Positions 17,548 through 25,524 of a DNA stretch of 64,000 nucleotides are shown here, piece after piece. Position 1 is the stretch's first letter. Each line of letters starts with the position of its first letter. The stretch lies in the NCBI RefSeq assembly GCF_032461945.1, contig NZ_JAWCUD010000001.1, positions 434,001 through 498,000 of the forward strand, in the 5' to 3' direction. Position numbers and translations under genes: made by a program. The DNA comes from Paenibacillus_E violae (GTDB lineage: Bacteria; Bacillota; Bacilli; Paenibacillales; NBRC-103111). The notes beneath the pieces were generated by a model. The model ran no database searches, was not told the origin of the DNA, and saw only the letters and a list, made by a program, of their open reading frames with translations.

Positions 17548-19434
17548 ATGATTCAGCAGCTATTAACCGTTGAAATTGAGCAGCACGTCGAAGCCATGTT
17601 TCAGGAATCCGGTACGCAGCGTCCAGCTACTTTAAAAATTTTCACCGAGCATCCGGCGCACCCGGAACATGGAGATTACAGCTCCAACATTGCTATGCTT
17701 TTGGCTAAAATATTGCGAAAGTCCCCCTTGCAGATCGCCGGGGAGCTTCAAAGCCGCATCGAACAGAACGGGCTTGTTCAAGGTTTGTTTAGTAAAGTAG
17801 CTGCTGTTGCACCCGGCTTTCTGAATTTTTATATCAACTGGGATGCTTGGGCTAGTGGGGAATATCAAGCTCCAACGAAGCGCACCAGCAGTAGCAAACA
17901 AAGCAAGGTGTTGGTGGAACATACCTCCATCAATCCTAATAAAGCCGCGCATGTCGGTCACTTGAGAAATTCCTGTATCGGTGACTCTTTGTCGCGTATG
18001 CTCTCGCATGCCGGGTATGAAGTGGAGGTTCATAATTATATTGATGACCTTGGGAATCAATTAGCCGATACGGTGGTAGGCATTCTTCATACGCAAACCG
18101 AGGGGAGTTTTCCGCGATTCGGAGATTTTTGTTGGGAAACCTATGCTAAGGTGAATCAGGCCTATAAAGATCAGCCGGCGTTAGCCGAGCAGCGTTCTGT
18201 GGTTCTTCATGCCATTGAAAGCGGGACATCGAATCTTGCGTGGATGGGTGCTTTGGTTGCGGAGCGAATTGTGCGTGAGCAGTTGGATGAAATGAAACAA
18301 TTCGGCATTTCCTATGACGTGCTGGTTTGGGAAAGCAGCATTGTTCGTGCAGGTTTTTGGGATACCACCTTTGAGCTGCTGAGCCAAACGGAGATGTTTC
18401 ATAAGGTGACGGAGGGGAAACTGGCAGGCTGTTGGGTACTGAAGAACCTAGAAGAAGGAGGAGAAACCCCAGCTGACAACCAAGATTTTCAAGGGGATAA
18501 AGTGCTTGTTCGTTCAAATGGCATTCTCACCTACACTGCAAAGGATATCGCGTATCACCTGTGGAAATTCGGACTGCTGGAAAATGATTTTGTGTATAAA
18601 AAATGGGAGGATGGCTTATGGTCAACGGCTGCCCAAGGAAGTAAGAAAACGATCGGGCGCGCAGATATGGTCATTAATGTCATTGACTACCGTCAGCAGT
18701 ATCCGCAAGAGATGGTAAAGTTGGCTCTTGAAGTGCTTGGTTATCAGCAGCAGGCCAGTCTACTCAAGCATGTAAGCTACGGTGTTGTTTCTTTAAGTCC
18801 CGATACAGCGGCAGGGCTTGGTCTGGATACTTCCGAAGGCAAAAGTTCCTACGCGATGTCAGGTCGTCAAGGCATTGGCATTAAAGTCGCAGACCTGCTT
18901 GATCGCATGGAGAAAGTGATCGATGCCAAACGATCAAGAAAAGCGGGAATCTCCAGCAGATCCATCGCCGCGGCTGCGATCCGTTACTATTTGCTGAAAT
19001 ATCAGCTGCAAACCGAAGTGATTTTTGATCTCGAGCAGGCGACTGAGGTGACTGGGAATACAGGCGTTTATTTGCTTTATGCCTACGCCAGAGCGAACCG
19101 TATTTTGGATAAAGCGAAGGCGGACGATCGTCTGCAAGCTATAGCGGCCACGTTCCATGGACCCCTTCTGGAAGATCAGGAGTACCAGCTGCTGAGGCAT
19201 ATCGCTTACTGGCCGGAAACTTTGGAGAATGCCACTGCACAGTTGGCTCCTAGTTTGATTTGTCATTATGCGTTTGAATTAGCCTCTCTGTTCAATCATT
19301 TTTATAGCGCATGTCCGGTTTTAAAAGGGAGCGAAGCGAGTATTTCCCACCGCTTGTGGATCACACAAACGGTGAAAGCTACCCTTCATGAAGCGCTTGA
19401 ATTGCTTGGTATGCCGACTCCTAAGCGACTATAG
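17548..19434 (+). CDS. argS: Arginine--tRNA ligase (divergent form)
   Basis: 628 residues from ATG, with GGGAGG eight bases upstream. It charges tRNA-Arg with arginine. An N-terminal additional domain (residues ~1-110) precedes the catalytic core. HVGHLRN (about residue 135) is the class I HIGH motif, and AMSGRQGIGIKV stands where KMSK-type loops occur in ArgS. The helical DALR anticodon domain ends the protein. It is longer than the ~556 residues of Bacillus ArgS, and the NPNKAAHVGHLRN version of the HIGH region differs from the usual form. It may therefore be a second, inducible ArgS type (inference). It is controlled by the T-box ahead of it. Confidence 0.93.
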   Translation: MIQQLLTVEIEQHVEAMFQESGTQRPATLKIFTEHPAHPEHGDYSSNIAMLLAKILRKSPLQIAGELQSRIEQNGLVQGLFSKVAAVAPGFLNFYINWDAWASGEYQAPTKRTSSSKQSKVLVEHTSINPNKAAHVGHLRNSCIGDSLSRMLSHAGYEVEVHNYIDDLGNQLADTVVGILHTQTEGSFPRFGDFCWETYAKVNQAYKDQPALAEQRSVVLHAIESGTSNLAWMGALVAERIVREQLDEMKQFGISYDVLVWESSIVRAGFWDTTFELLSQTEMFHKVTEGKLAGCWVLKNLEEGGETPADNQDFQGDKVLVRSNGILTYTAKDIAYHLWKFGLLENDFVYKKWEDGLWSTAAQGSKKTIGRADMVINVIDYRQQYPQEMVKLALEVLGYQQQASLLKHVSYGVVSLSPDTAAGLGLDTSEGKSSYAMSGRQGIGIKVADLLDRMEKVIDAKRSRKAGISSRSIAAAAIRYYLLKYQLQTEVIFDLEQATEVTGNTGVYLLYAYARANRILDKAKADDRLQAIAATFHGPLLEDQEYQLLRHIAYWPETLENATAQLAPSLICHYAFELASLFNHFYSACPVLKGSEASISHRLWITQTVKATLHEALELLGMPTPKRL

Positions 19435-19451
19435 AGAGGGGTTGGTGATGA

Positions 19452-19601
19452 ATGCAGCGTAAAACAAACAAAAAATCGAGCTACAGCAGCGGAAAAACAA
19501 AAGTGAGAGTCAGACAATCTGCGAGCGCAACCATTGGTCAAGGCGGGAACTCGATCTCGGTAAACGCTTCTGAGGTTGGCGTCGTCCGCATTCGTCCTTA
19601 A
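19452..19601 (+). CDS. Small conserved-looking protein of 49 residues
   Basis: ATG at 19452, TAA ending at 19601. The ribosome site GAGAGGGG lies ten bases upstream, right after the argS stop. The product is basic at the N-terminus (MQRKTNKKSSYSSGKTKVRV) and beta-prone afterwards (ASATIGQGG, ISVNASEVGVVRIRP). Alternating polar and hydrophobic residues suggest a small beta-structured protein. I do not recognise the family. A small spore or surface protein is a guess only. It probably shares the argS transcript. Confidence 0.6.
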   Translation: MQRKTNKKSSYSSGKTKVRVRQSASATIGQGGNSISVNASEVGVVRIRP

Positions 19602-19691
19602 AAATGCAACAATAGCTTTCTGATCTGGATTAAATGCGGTACAATAGGGATATTCGTGCCAATATGAATGATTCAGGAGGCTTTTACCACA

Positions 19692-20324
19692 ATGACAGAA
19701 AAAGAGATCGAAACACAAACCGAAGAAAATAACGCACAAGATTTGGAACAAGAACAGGCCCAGATCATTATGACTTGGTTTCAGCACATAAACGAAGTTA
19801 TGAAGGCGCAATTTCCCGAATATGAAGTCGAGGGACAAATCGGAAATAACCCAACGTATGGCCCGATGTTTGCTTTTACACTTAAAAAAGATGAGAAGTT
19901 CACATCATGTGGATTTTTCCTCAATGAAATTATGAGAAACTTCCAAACCAATCCAAACGCCGGACTCTGGCTTTCTTCCTTCTTTGTGGACTTGCTGAGA
20001 AGCCCGGAGAATCATCCGCTGCCTAATCCGCCGCAAACGGAAGACCAAGCAAAAGAACTTCTGGATAAACATATTGTTCCTTACTGCGCATCAGCTGTTC
20101 GTGAAGAATTCCCTGATCAAAAGATTTATGTTGATTTAGAGCTTCATGAAGAGCATGGTCCGGTTCTGGAAGCCGGCTTCGTTGCAGTGCAAGACGGGAA
20201 CAACACTTGCGCCCTTCCGTTGCAATATTTAATGACTTTATTCTTATTGAACCGTGATCCGGCTGAGCCTCTGATTCAAGCGATGTACCGTTTGTATGAG
20301 GAAAATAATTTAGGTCAAGCTTAG
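19692..20324 (+). CDS. Hypothetical acidic cytosolic protein
   Basis: 210 residues from the ATG at 19692, which has AGGAGG eleven bases before it; an in-frame ATG at 19668 lies upstream of that site. The first 20 residues are Glu/Gln-rich. The rest is a soluble mixed fold with two similar-looking halves: EYEVEGQIGNNPTYGPMFAF near residue 50 and DQKIYVDLELHEEHGPVLEA near 143, each after a helix with Phe-Pro. This hints at an internal duplication. No known motif is seen and no function is proposed. A strong terminator follows, shared with threonine synthase. Confidence 0.75.
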   Translation: MTEKEIETQTEENNAQDLEQEQAQIIMTWFQHINEVMKAQFPEYEVEGQIGNNPTYGPMFAFTLKKDEKFTSCGFFLNEIMRNFQTNPNAGLWLSSFFVDLLRSPENHPLPNPPQTEDQAKELLDKHIVPYCASAVREEFPDQKIYVDLELHEEHGPVLEAGFVAVQDGNNTCALPLQYLMTLFLLNRDPAEPLIQAMYRLYEENNLGQA

Positions 20325-20342
20325 TTTCGCTAAACATAAAAG

Positions 20343-20376
20343 AACCGTCAGGAGCAATTCTTTCCTGACGGTTTTT
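20343..20376. terminator. Bidirectional terminator
   Basis: AACCGTCAGGA pairs with TCCTGACGGTT followed by a T-run, with A-rich sequence on the other side. It has the same stem core as the terminator near 642. Confidence 0.88.
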
Positions 20377-20381
20377 CTTGT

Positions 20382-21593
20382 TTAACGCCCAAGCGACTTA
20401 TAATCCGCATAGCTCCTTATCCTTGGAACGGAGGACATAGTTTCCAATTGCGTATATTTCATGGCATGCGAAGTGTTAAACAGCACGACAGAGTCGGTTT
20501 GACGCAGCCAGCCACTGTCACAAAGCTCGATTAAGCCTGCCCAGGTTGCAGAACCTTCTGGCGATGAAGAAATGCCTTGAGCGCCTAAAGCACGTGTGGC
20601 ATCGGCGATCTGGCTCTTGGATAAGGCGAGCGCTGTACCGCCGCTTTCCTTAACGATCGCTAAGATCAGAGGCAAATCAGGCGGCTGGGGCACTCGCATA
20701 CCTGTCGGACTAGGCTTTTGGCCTGCTCCGGCTTGACCTCTTGCAGCTTGCGGCAGCAGGCCGTCGACGATGGGTTGGCAGCCTTCTTCCTGCACGCAAA
20801 CGAACCGTGGCATGGGTCCGTCAACCCAACCAAGTGCTTTGAGCTCATGATAGGCTTTCCACATGCCAATAATTCCGGAGCCTCCGCCGGTCGGATAGAT
20901 AATAACGTCGGGAAACGTCCATCCGAGCTGCTCGGCGAGCTCAAGTCCCATTGTTTTTTTGCCCTCTACGCGCCCAGGTTCCTTCAAAGTGCCGACATTT
21001 ACCCAGCCTTGCTCCTGCTTGCCGGTTTCAATAATCGCTGCGGCATCATGGATTAAGCCATCCACAAGAAAGGTTTCCGCCCCATAGAGTGGACACTCCT
21101 CTACAATGAGCGGTGGGCAATCCAAAGGGATGAATACCGAAGTCTTAATCCCGGCATGGCTCGCATAGGCAGCGAGTGCGCCAGCGGCATTGCCATTGGA
21201 AGGAACCGCCGCTCGGGTTGCTCCCGATTCTTTCAGGAGTGAAACGGCGACGGAAAATCCTCGTGATTTGAAGCTTCCCGTCGGGTTCTGTTCTTCGCGT
21301 TTAATCCATAGCTGCCTAACGGGCAGCTTTTGTTCCCAATTCTGTAAGCGAACTAGCGGGGTCCAGCCTTCGCCTAACGTGATGATACAATCCGGGTTGC
21401 TCACCGGAAGCAGTTCGTTGTATCTCCACATGGATGGGTAGCGAGTCTGTAATGCTTCCTTCTTCAATGATTTGCTCAAGTGCTCCAAGTCGTAATCGAC
21501 CAATAACGTGCCGCCGCAAGTACATTTCATGTCTTGATAGCGGAAAGGGAGCTTTGCCGAACATCGTGAGCAATAAAGCCCCAATTGTTTCAT
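20382..21593 (-). CDS. thrC: Threonine synthase (or close PLP lyase relative)
   Basis: 403 residues. An N-terminal zinc-ribbon-like segment (CSRCSAKLPF ... CTCGGTL, four Cys) precedes a fold-type II PLP core. The PLP lysine is in NPTGSFKSRG and the phosphate cup follows later in TGGGSGIIGMW. Threonine synthases of this type convert O-phosphohomoserine to threonine. GAGGAGG precedes the ATG. The neighbouring genes are not threonine-pathway genes, so it could be a paralogue with another substrate. An Ala/Gly/Gln-rich insert (GAGQKPSPTG) lies around residue 290. The short gap to the next gene upstream (130 bases) shows no clear terminator. Confidence 0.85.
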   Translation of the reverse strand: MKQLGLYCSRCSAKLPFRYQDMKCTCGGTLLVDYDLEHLSKSLKKEALQTRYPSMWRYNELLPVSNPDCIITLGEGWTPLVRLQNWEQKLPVRQLWIKREEQNPTGSFKSRGFSVAVSLLKESGATRAAVPSNGNAAGALAAYASHAGIKTSVFIPLDCPPLIVEECPLYGAETFLVDGLIHDAAAIIETGKQEQGWVNVGTLKEPGRVEGKKTMGLELAEQLGWTFPDVIIYPTGGGSGIIGMWKAYHELKALGWVDGPMPRFVCVQEEGCQPIVDGLLPQAARGQAGAGQKPSPTGMRVPQPPDLPLILAIVKESGGTALALSKSQIADATRALGAQGISSSPEGSATWAGLIELCDSGWLRQTDSVVLFNTSHAMKYTQLETMSSVPRIRSYADYKSLGR

Positions 21594-21723
21594 TCTCTGG
21601 GCCTCCTCGCCGTTTTCAGCGGGAAAACGAATGGTTAGTTAGCATGAATTCGCGTCTGCAAACTCTAATGTAGATTATTACAGCCGGGAGAAGATGGAGA
21701 CGGCTTGTGTCTCTTGCATGTGT

Positions 21724-22458
21724 TTATTTTTTGTGAAATGACTTGATTCTGCGGAAGAGCGACTTATCTTTTAGTTTCAAAAACAGTTCCAGCATCGGCG
21801 CATAGTTGACCTCAATGATCCAAACATGCCCCGCTTTGTCAAAAGCCATGTCGATGCCCATCGTTTTTACCCACCGGTAGGAGGGTCCAAGTGTGGCAGC
21901 GCTCTTAAGTGCGACTTTATCAAGCTGTGCCAGCAGATCGGCGGATCGCATGGATTTTAGCTGAGAGTGTTTGAGAGCATGTTCCACAGATACAACTTTG
22001 CCGCTGCTCATACGGATATTCGTCACGATAAAACCGGCACCGGCGACTTTGGCCAGCTTACCGGTTACTTGCCACTTCGAATGGGGGTGTCGCTGCACCA
22101 TCACACGGAGATCAAAAGGCCGCCCGTTAACGGTAGCAAGTGAAATGCGCTGCTGGACAATGAAATTTTTGCCGTTTTTCTTTTTGAGAAAGGCGTTTAC
22201 TTGATCTTGATTGGTAAATCGTTTCTTTTTCGCCCCGTCTTGGAGTTCGTATTCGGAATTTCCCGATTTTTTTATTCGAATGACGCCATGTCCGCCATAG
22301 CTGCCTGTAGGCTTAATAATAACTTGTTCGTATTTGTTCAGAAGTCGCCAGAAGCTGGATTCTTTCAGCCATTCGGTTTCAGGGAGGTTCACGCGGAGCT
22401 TCTCCGATTTGCGGAGCAGCTTGTATTTCGTCCACTTACTGGTGCTGAGTTTACTCAT
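21724..22458 (-). CDS. YheC/YheD family ATP-grasp protein
   Basis: 244 residues. ATP-grasp features are QVIIKPTGSYGGHGVIRI (glycine-rich nucleotide loop), FIVQQRI, PFDLRVMVQR and the metal-binding end GIDMAFDKAGHVWIIEVN. YheC/YheD proteins are coat-associated in Bacillus spores. Their ligase substrate is not known. Members are often ~350-450 residues, so this is a short version lacking most of the N-terminal part. It overlaps the 3' end of panD by eight bases, so the two are translated together. Confidence 0.83.
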   Translation of the reverse strand: MSKLSTSKWTKYKLLRKSEKLRVNLPETEWLKESSFWRLLNKYEQVIIKPTGSYGGHGVIRIKKSGNSEYELQDGAKKKRFTNQDQVNAFLKKKNGKNFIVQQRISLATVNGRPFDLRVMVQRHPHSKWQVTGKLAKVAGAGFIVTNIRMSSGKVVSVEHALKHSQLKSMRSADLLAQLDKVALKSAATLGPSYRWVKTMGIDMAFDKAGHVWIIEVNYAPMLELFLKLKDKSLFRRIKSFHKK

Positions 22459-22852
22459 AGGACTTCACTTCTTGCTCTTGGATGATGACGTCATGTTCCT
22501 CGACCCTGATAACCTGATTCTCTCCATCTACAAATACAACCTGGGGCTTTAAGGAGGCAATTTCAGCTTCATTCATCAAACCCATACTCAAAATGATGAC
22601 AAGATCTCCGGGTTGGAAAAGATGAGCGGGCGGACCGTTCAGTCCGATTTTTCCGCAGCCTTCTGTCGCAGGGATTGCGTATGTTTTCCATCTTGTGGCG
22701 TTGCGTAGGCTGGTAACCTGAACCATTTCATAGGGTGAAATGTTCGCTTTACGCATTAACAAAGCATCTATGGTAATGCTTCCGACGTAATTCAGATCAG
22801 CTTCCGTTACCGTAGCGCGGTGGATTTTACCTTTACACATTAGTCGCTGCAT
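22451..22852 (-). CDS. panD: Aspartate 1-decarboxylase proenzyme
   Basis: 133 residues. It makes beta-alanine from aspartate for pantothenate and CoA. With the ATG at 22852 (AAGGAG nine bases upstream) the self-cleavage pair is exactly Gly24-Ser25 in NYVGSITID, which yields the pyruvoyl group. A start eight codons further upstream (22876) would shift this. The essential Lys (Lys9) and Arg region (RNATRWKTY) are present. panB and panC are not adjacent, which is unusual for Bacillales, where panBCD usually cluster. The gene overlaps a YheC/D ATP-grasp gene instead. Confidence 0.95.
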   Translation of the reverse strand: MQRLMCKGKIHRATVTEADLNYVGSITIDALLMRKANISPYEMVQVTSLRNATRWKTYAIPATEGCGKIGLNGPPAHLFQPGDLVIILSMGLMNEAEIASLKPQVVFVDGENQVIRVEEHDVIIQEQEVKSYE

Positions 22853-22978
22853 ATGCAGTAGCTCCTTTATCATCACATTGGGTGTTCATCACAACGTATG
22901 AATAGGGCAAGTCATCTTGTGTAGGCCAGCGCCTGTTTGTGAAAAAAATGGGTTCATGCCACCGTGAAATGGTAGCTG

Positions 22979-22987
22979 TGATATAAT
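22979..22987 (+). promoter_or_regulatory. Extended -10 promoter of the FetAB-like pair
   Basis: TGATATAAT is an extended -10 box (TGnTATAAT). No good -35 is visible, which is common for this class. Confidence 0.6.
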
Positions 22988-23029
22988 TTAGTTATCTTAA
23001 GTGCTAAATCATCTAGGGAGTGAGCCATT

Positions 23030-23740
23030 CTGCAGCCTTTTTTCGTGATTGAAAATGTACATAAGAACCATCCAAACGGAGGGGGAACTCCACTTTTTAA
23101 ACAAATCAGTGTGGTTGTAAGGCCAAAAGATGTTATAGCGATCCAGGGGCCATCCGGGCAAGGGAAGAGTACGTTATTACGGGTTTTAGCCGCATTAGAC
23201 ACCATTCAGAGTGGTCGTATATCCTTGCTTGGACGTCCTGTTGACAGCTGGGGACCATGCGAATGGCGGAAACGGGTATGCTATGTGCCTCAACAACCGG
23301 CCATGCTGCCGAAGACCGTGGAAGACAATTTAGCTTTGGTGAGCAAGCTCCATCAGCGCAAGTTTGATCAGCCTCTGGCAAAGAGATTAATGGATGAGGT
23401 TGGGCTGGGGGACCTTAGCTGGTCTCAGAATCCTGCGGAGTTGTCCGGCGGACAAAAACAACGGGTTCAGCTTGTTCGTTCCCTGTTATTGGGATCGGAT
23501 ATTCTTTTACTCGATGAAGCGACCTCAGCGCTGGATGCCCAGAGCAAGCAAGCGGTGGAGTCGATGCTGATGAGATGGAAAGAAGAAAGGGGAACGGCGC
23601 TTGTTTGGGTGACCCATGAGCAGGAGCAGGCTGAGCGAGTGGCCAATCGGTTTTGGTATTTGGAGAATGGGGACTTATCAGAAACAGTGAAAAAGGACGA
23701 GTTAACTTCTTTTTCCCTTGATCAAGGGGGAGTGGAGTAA
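23030..23740 (+). CDS. ABC ATPase of the FetA/YbbL (YjkB-like) type, probable non-AUG start
   Basis: About 236 residues. Walker A is GPSGQGKST, Q-loop VPQQP, signature LSGGQKQR, Walker B LLLDEATSALD and H-loop THEQ. It partners the UPF0014 permease immediately downstream. E. coli FetAB is linked to iron export and oxidative stress, and YjkA/YjkB is the Bacillus counterpart. The GTG at 23045 is 24 bases from the ribosome site AGGGAG (23015-23020), which is too far. CTG at 23030 (9 bases) or ATT at 23027 (6 bases) fit, and both lie just after an in-frame TGA at 23021. I take CTG as the probable start. Confidence 0.85.
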   Translation: MQPFFVIENVHKNHPNGGGTPLFKQISVVVRPKDVIAIQGPSGQGKSTLLRVLAALDTIQSGRISLLGRPVDSWGPCEWRKRVCYVPQQPAMLPKTVEDNLALVSKLHQRKFDQPLAKRLMDEVGLGDLSWSQNPAELSGGQKQRVQLVRSLLLGSDILLLDEATSALDAQSKQAVESMLMRWKEERGTALVWVTHEQEQAERVANRFWYLENGDLSETVKKDELTSFSLDQGGVE

Positions 23741-23742
23741 TT

Positions 23743-24486
23743 ATGTCAGCAGTTGCTTTGGGCTTTACGCTAACTTTTATCATGATTACGATGGTTTTAT
23801 CCAGATGGCAAAAACTGGGGCTTGAAAAAGACATTGCATGGGGAACCATTCGTGGTGCTTTACAGCTTCTATTCATAGGCTACGTGCTTCATTTTGTTTT
23901 CCAAACCGAACATTTGGGACTTATTATAGGAATTATTGCGGTAATGATCATGATAGCTACACAAAATGCGGGGAAACGAGCAAAAGGGTTAAAAGGAATC
24001 CATTGGCGAATAGCAGCAGCAATTGCCATAACGGAAATTCTAACGATGGGATTGATGCTCGGCCTCCAAATTATCAAACCAACGACGCAATTCATCATTC
24101 CTATAAGCGGGATGACAATTGGAAGTTCCATGATTGTTTGCGGTCTGTTTTTGAACCAGATGAATCGTGAAGTAGGGTCCTCCCGCGACATGATTGATGC
24201 CCTTCTTGCATTGGGAGCAACACCGAAACAGGCCATCCAACAAGCACTTCAGCGTTCTGTTAAGGCTAGTATGATTCCTACGATTGACGGGATGAAGACG
24301 GTTGGATTAGTTCAGTTACCCGGAATGATGACAGGCATGATTATTGCAGGTTCGAGTCCAATTGAAGCGGTGAGGTATCAAATTTTGATTTTGTTTGCGT
24401 TCACGGCTTCGGCAGCAATGACAGGAATTATTTTAAGTATTTTGAGCTACAAATTATGGTTTACCAAAGAGATGACGTTAAAGTAA
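23743..24486 (+). CDS. UPF0014 permease of the FetB/YbbM (YjkA-like) type
   Basis: 247 residues and about seven membrane segments. The glycine- and methionine-rich stretch IPISGMTIGSSMIVCGLFLN and the EAA-like loop followed by GMKTVGLVQLPGMMTGMII identify UPF0014. The protein forms the membrane part of a putative metal or iron export complex with the ATPase two bases upstream. GGAGTGGAG lies ahead of ATG. Confidence 0.9.
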   Translation: MSAVALGFTLTFIMITMVLSRWQKLGLEKDIAWGTIRGALQLLFIGYVLHFVFQTEHLGLIIGIIAVMIMIATQNAGKRAKGLKGIHWRIAAAIAITEILTMGLMLGLQIIKPTTQFIIPISGMTIGSSMIVCGLFLNQMNREVGSSRDMIDALLALGATPKQAIQQALQRSVKASMIPTIDGMKTVGLVQLPGMMTGMIIAGSSPIEAVRYQILILFAFTASAAMTGIILSILSYKLWFTKEMTLK

Positions 24487-24516
24487 GGAAAGGTTATTTC
24501 CCGGGGAATCCCAATG

Positions 24517-24546
24517 AAAAAAGCGTCCGAATCCATTCGGGCGCTT
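24517..24546 (-). terminator. Terminator, strongest in the minus direction
   Basis: AAGCGTCCGAA pairs with TTCGGGCGCTT. A six-base A-run on its left becomes a T-run for the minus-strand gene. Toward the plus strand the T content is weak. Confidence 0.8.
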
Positions 24547-24555
24547 CCTGTATTC

Positions 24556-25320
24556 TCATATTAATTTAAGGCCACTAATTAATACCAGGCTGGCAATAAT
24601 CGTCCGCAGGACGTTGGTCGGAGCCTTGGTGGCTAGCATGCTGCCGATTAGTACGCCAGGAATTGAGCCAAGTAGAAGGTTGATAACGAGTGTGTAATTG
24701 ACATTCCCCATGCTGGCGTGCAAAATACCTGCTGTCGTTGCCAGAAAAAATGCATGTGCGATATCTGTTCCGACAAGTTGTGCTGGAGCCATGCGGAAGA
24801 AGTAAAGCATGGCAATGGCATATAAGGAGCCGGAACCGATGGAGGTTATGCCTACGATGAATCCAAGAACCGCGCCGATGGTGATGGTCAGACCGCGTTT
24901 CTCTTCCAAGCTTTTGAGCTGCCAACGGTTTTCTTTGATCTTATGGCCGAAGAAAACTTTGAACAAGGTGGCAAAGGCAACCAGAATCAAGACGTAGCCG
25001 AGCGCGTGTTTAATAATGACTTCTTGATTATTATAAAACGAGTTGAACAATTTCAGGAAGATTACCGCGACGATGACGCCGGGAATGCTGCCCATAGCTA
25101 ACATTTTGACGAGCTTAAAATCAATCGTTTTCTGCCGCCAATGCTGAATGGTGCCGAAAAGCTTCGTGATGGAATTATAAAGCAGGTCTGTTCCGACGGC
25201 AATAGAAGGATGAATACCGATTAGGATCAAGATGGGGGTGAGCAGCGAAGCTCCGCCAACACCGGTTAATCCAACCAAAAAACCAACAATTACACCCATA
25301 AACAAAATACTCAAAGTCAT
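24556..25320 (-). CDS. TauE/SafE family membrane transporter
   Basis: 254 residues with about eight hydrophobic helices in two halves. Each half opens with a glycine-rich motif: GVIVGFLVGLTGVGGASLLTP at the N-terminus (conserved GxGG) and GFIVGITSIGSGSLYAIAML in the second half. This is the TauE/SafE/YfcA pattern for export of sulfite, sulfoacetate or other organic anions. AGGGG lies ten bases upstream of ATG. It is a single gene convergent with the FetB-like gene. Confidence 0.92.
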   Translation of the reverse strand: MTLSILFMGVIVGFLVGLTGVGGASLLTPILILIGIHPSIAVGTDLLYNSITKLFGTIQHWRQKTIDFKLVKMLAMGSIPGVIVAVIFLKLFNSFYNNQEVIIKHALGYVLILVAFATLFKVFFGHKIKENRWQLKSLEEKRGLTITIGAVLGFIVGITSIGSGSLYAIAMLYFFRMAPAQLVGTDIAHAFFLATTAGILHASMGNVNYTLVINLLLGSIPGVLIGSMLATKAPTNVLRTIIASLVLISGLKLI

Positions 25321-25524
25321 GTAGTCATGTCCCCTGTCAATTACCCACTATTTCAATTGGATTAATTTTATTATATGCATTAGCCATATGTAAAGAATTT
25401 TTTTGCAGGCAGTAGTTTCGAGCCATAGCAACCAAATCTCTAATCACGCTATTCATTAGATAGCGAATCAGTTACAATATATGGATGTGACTAAGAAGAC
25501 AGCATAAGGAGGTACATAAGAAAA

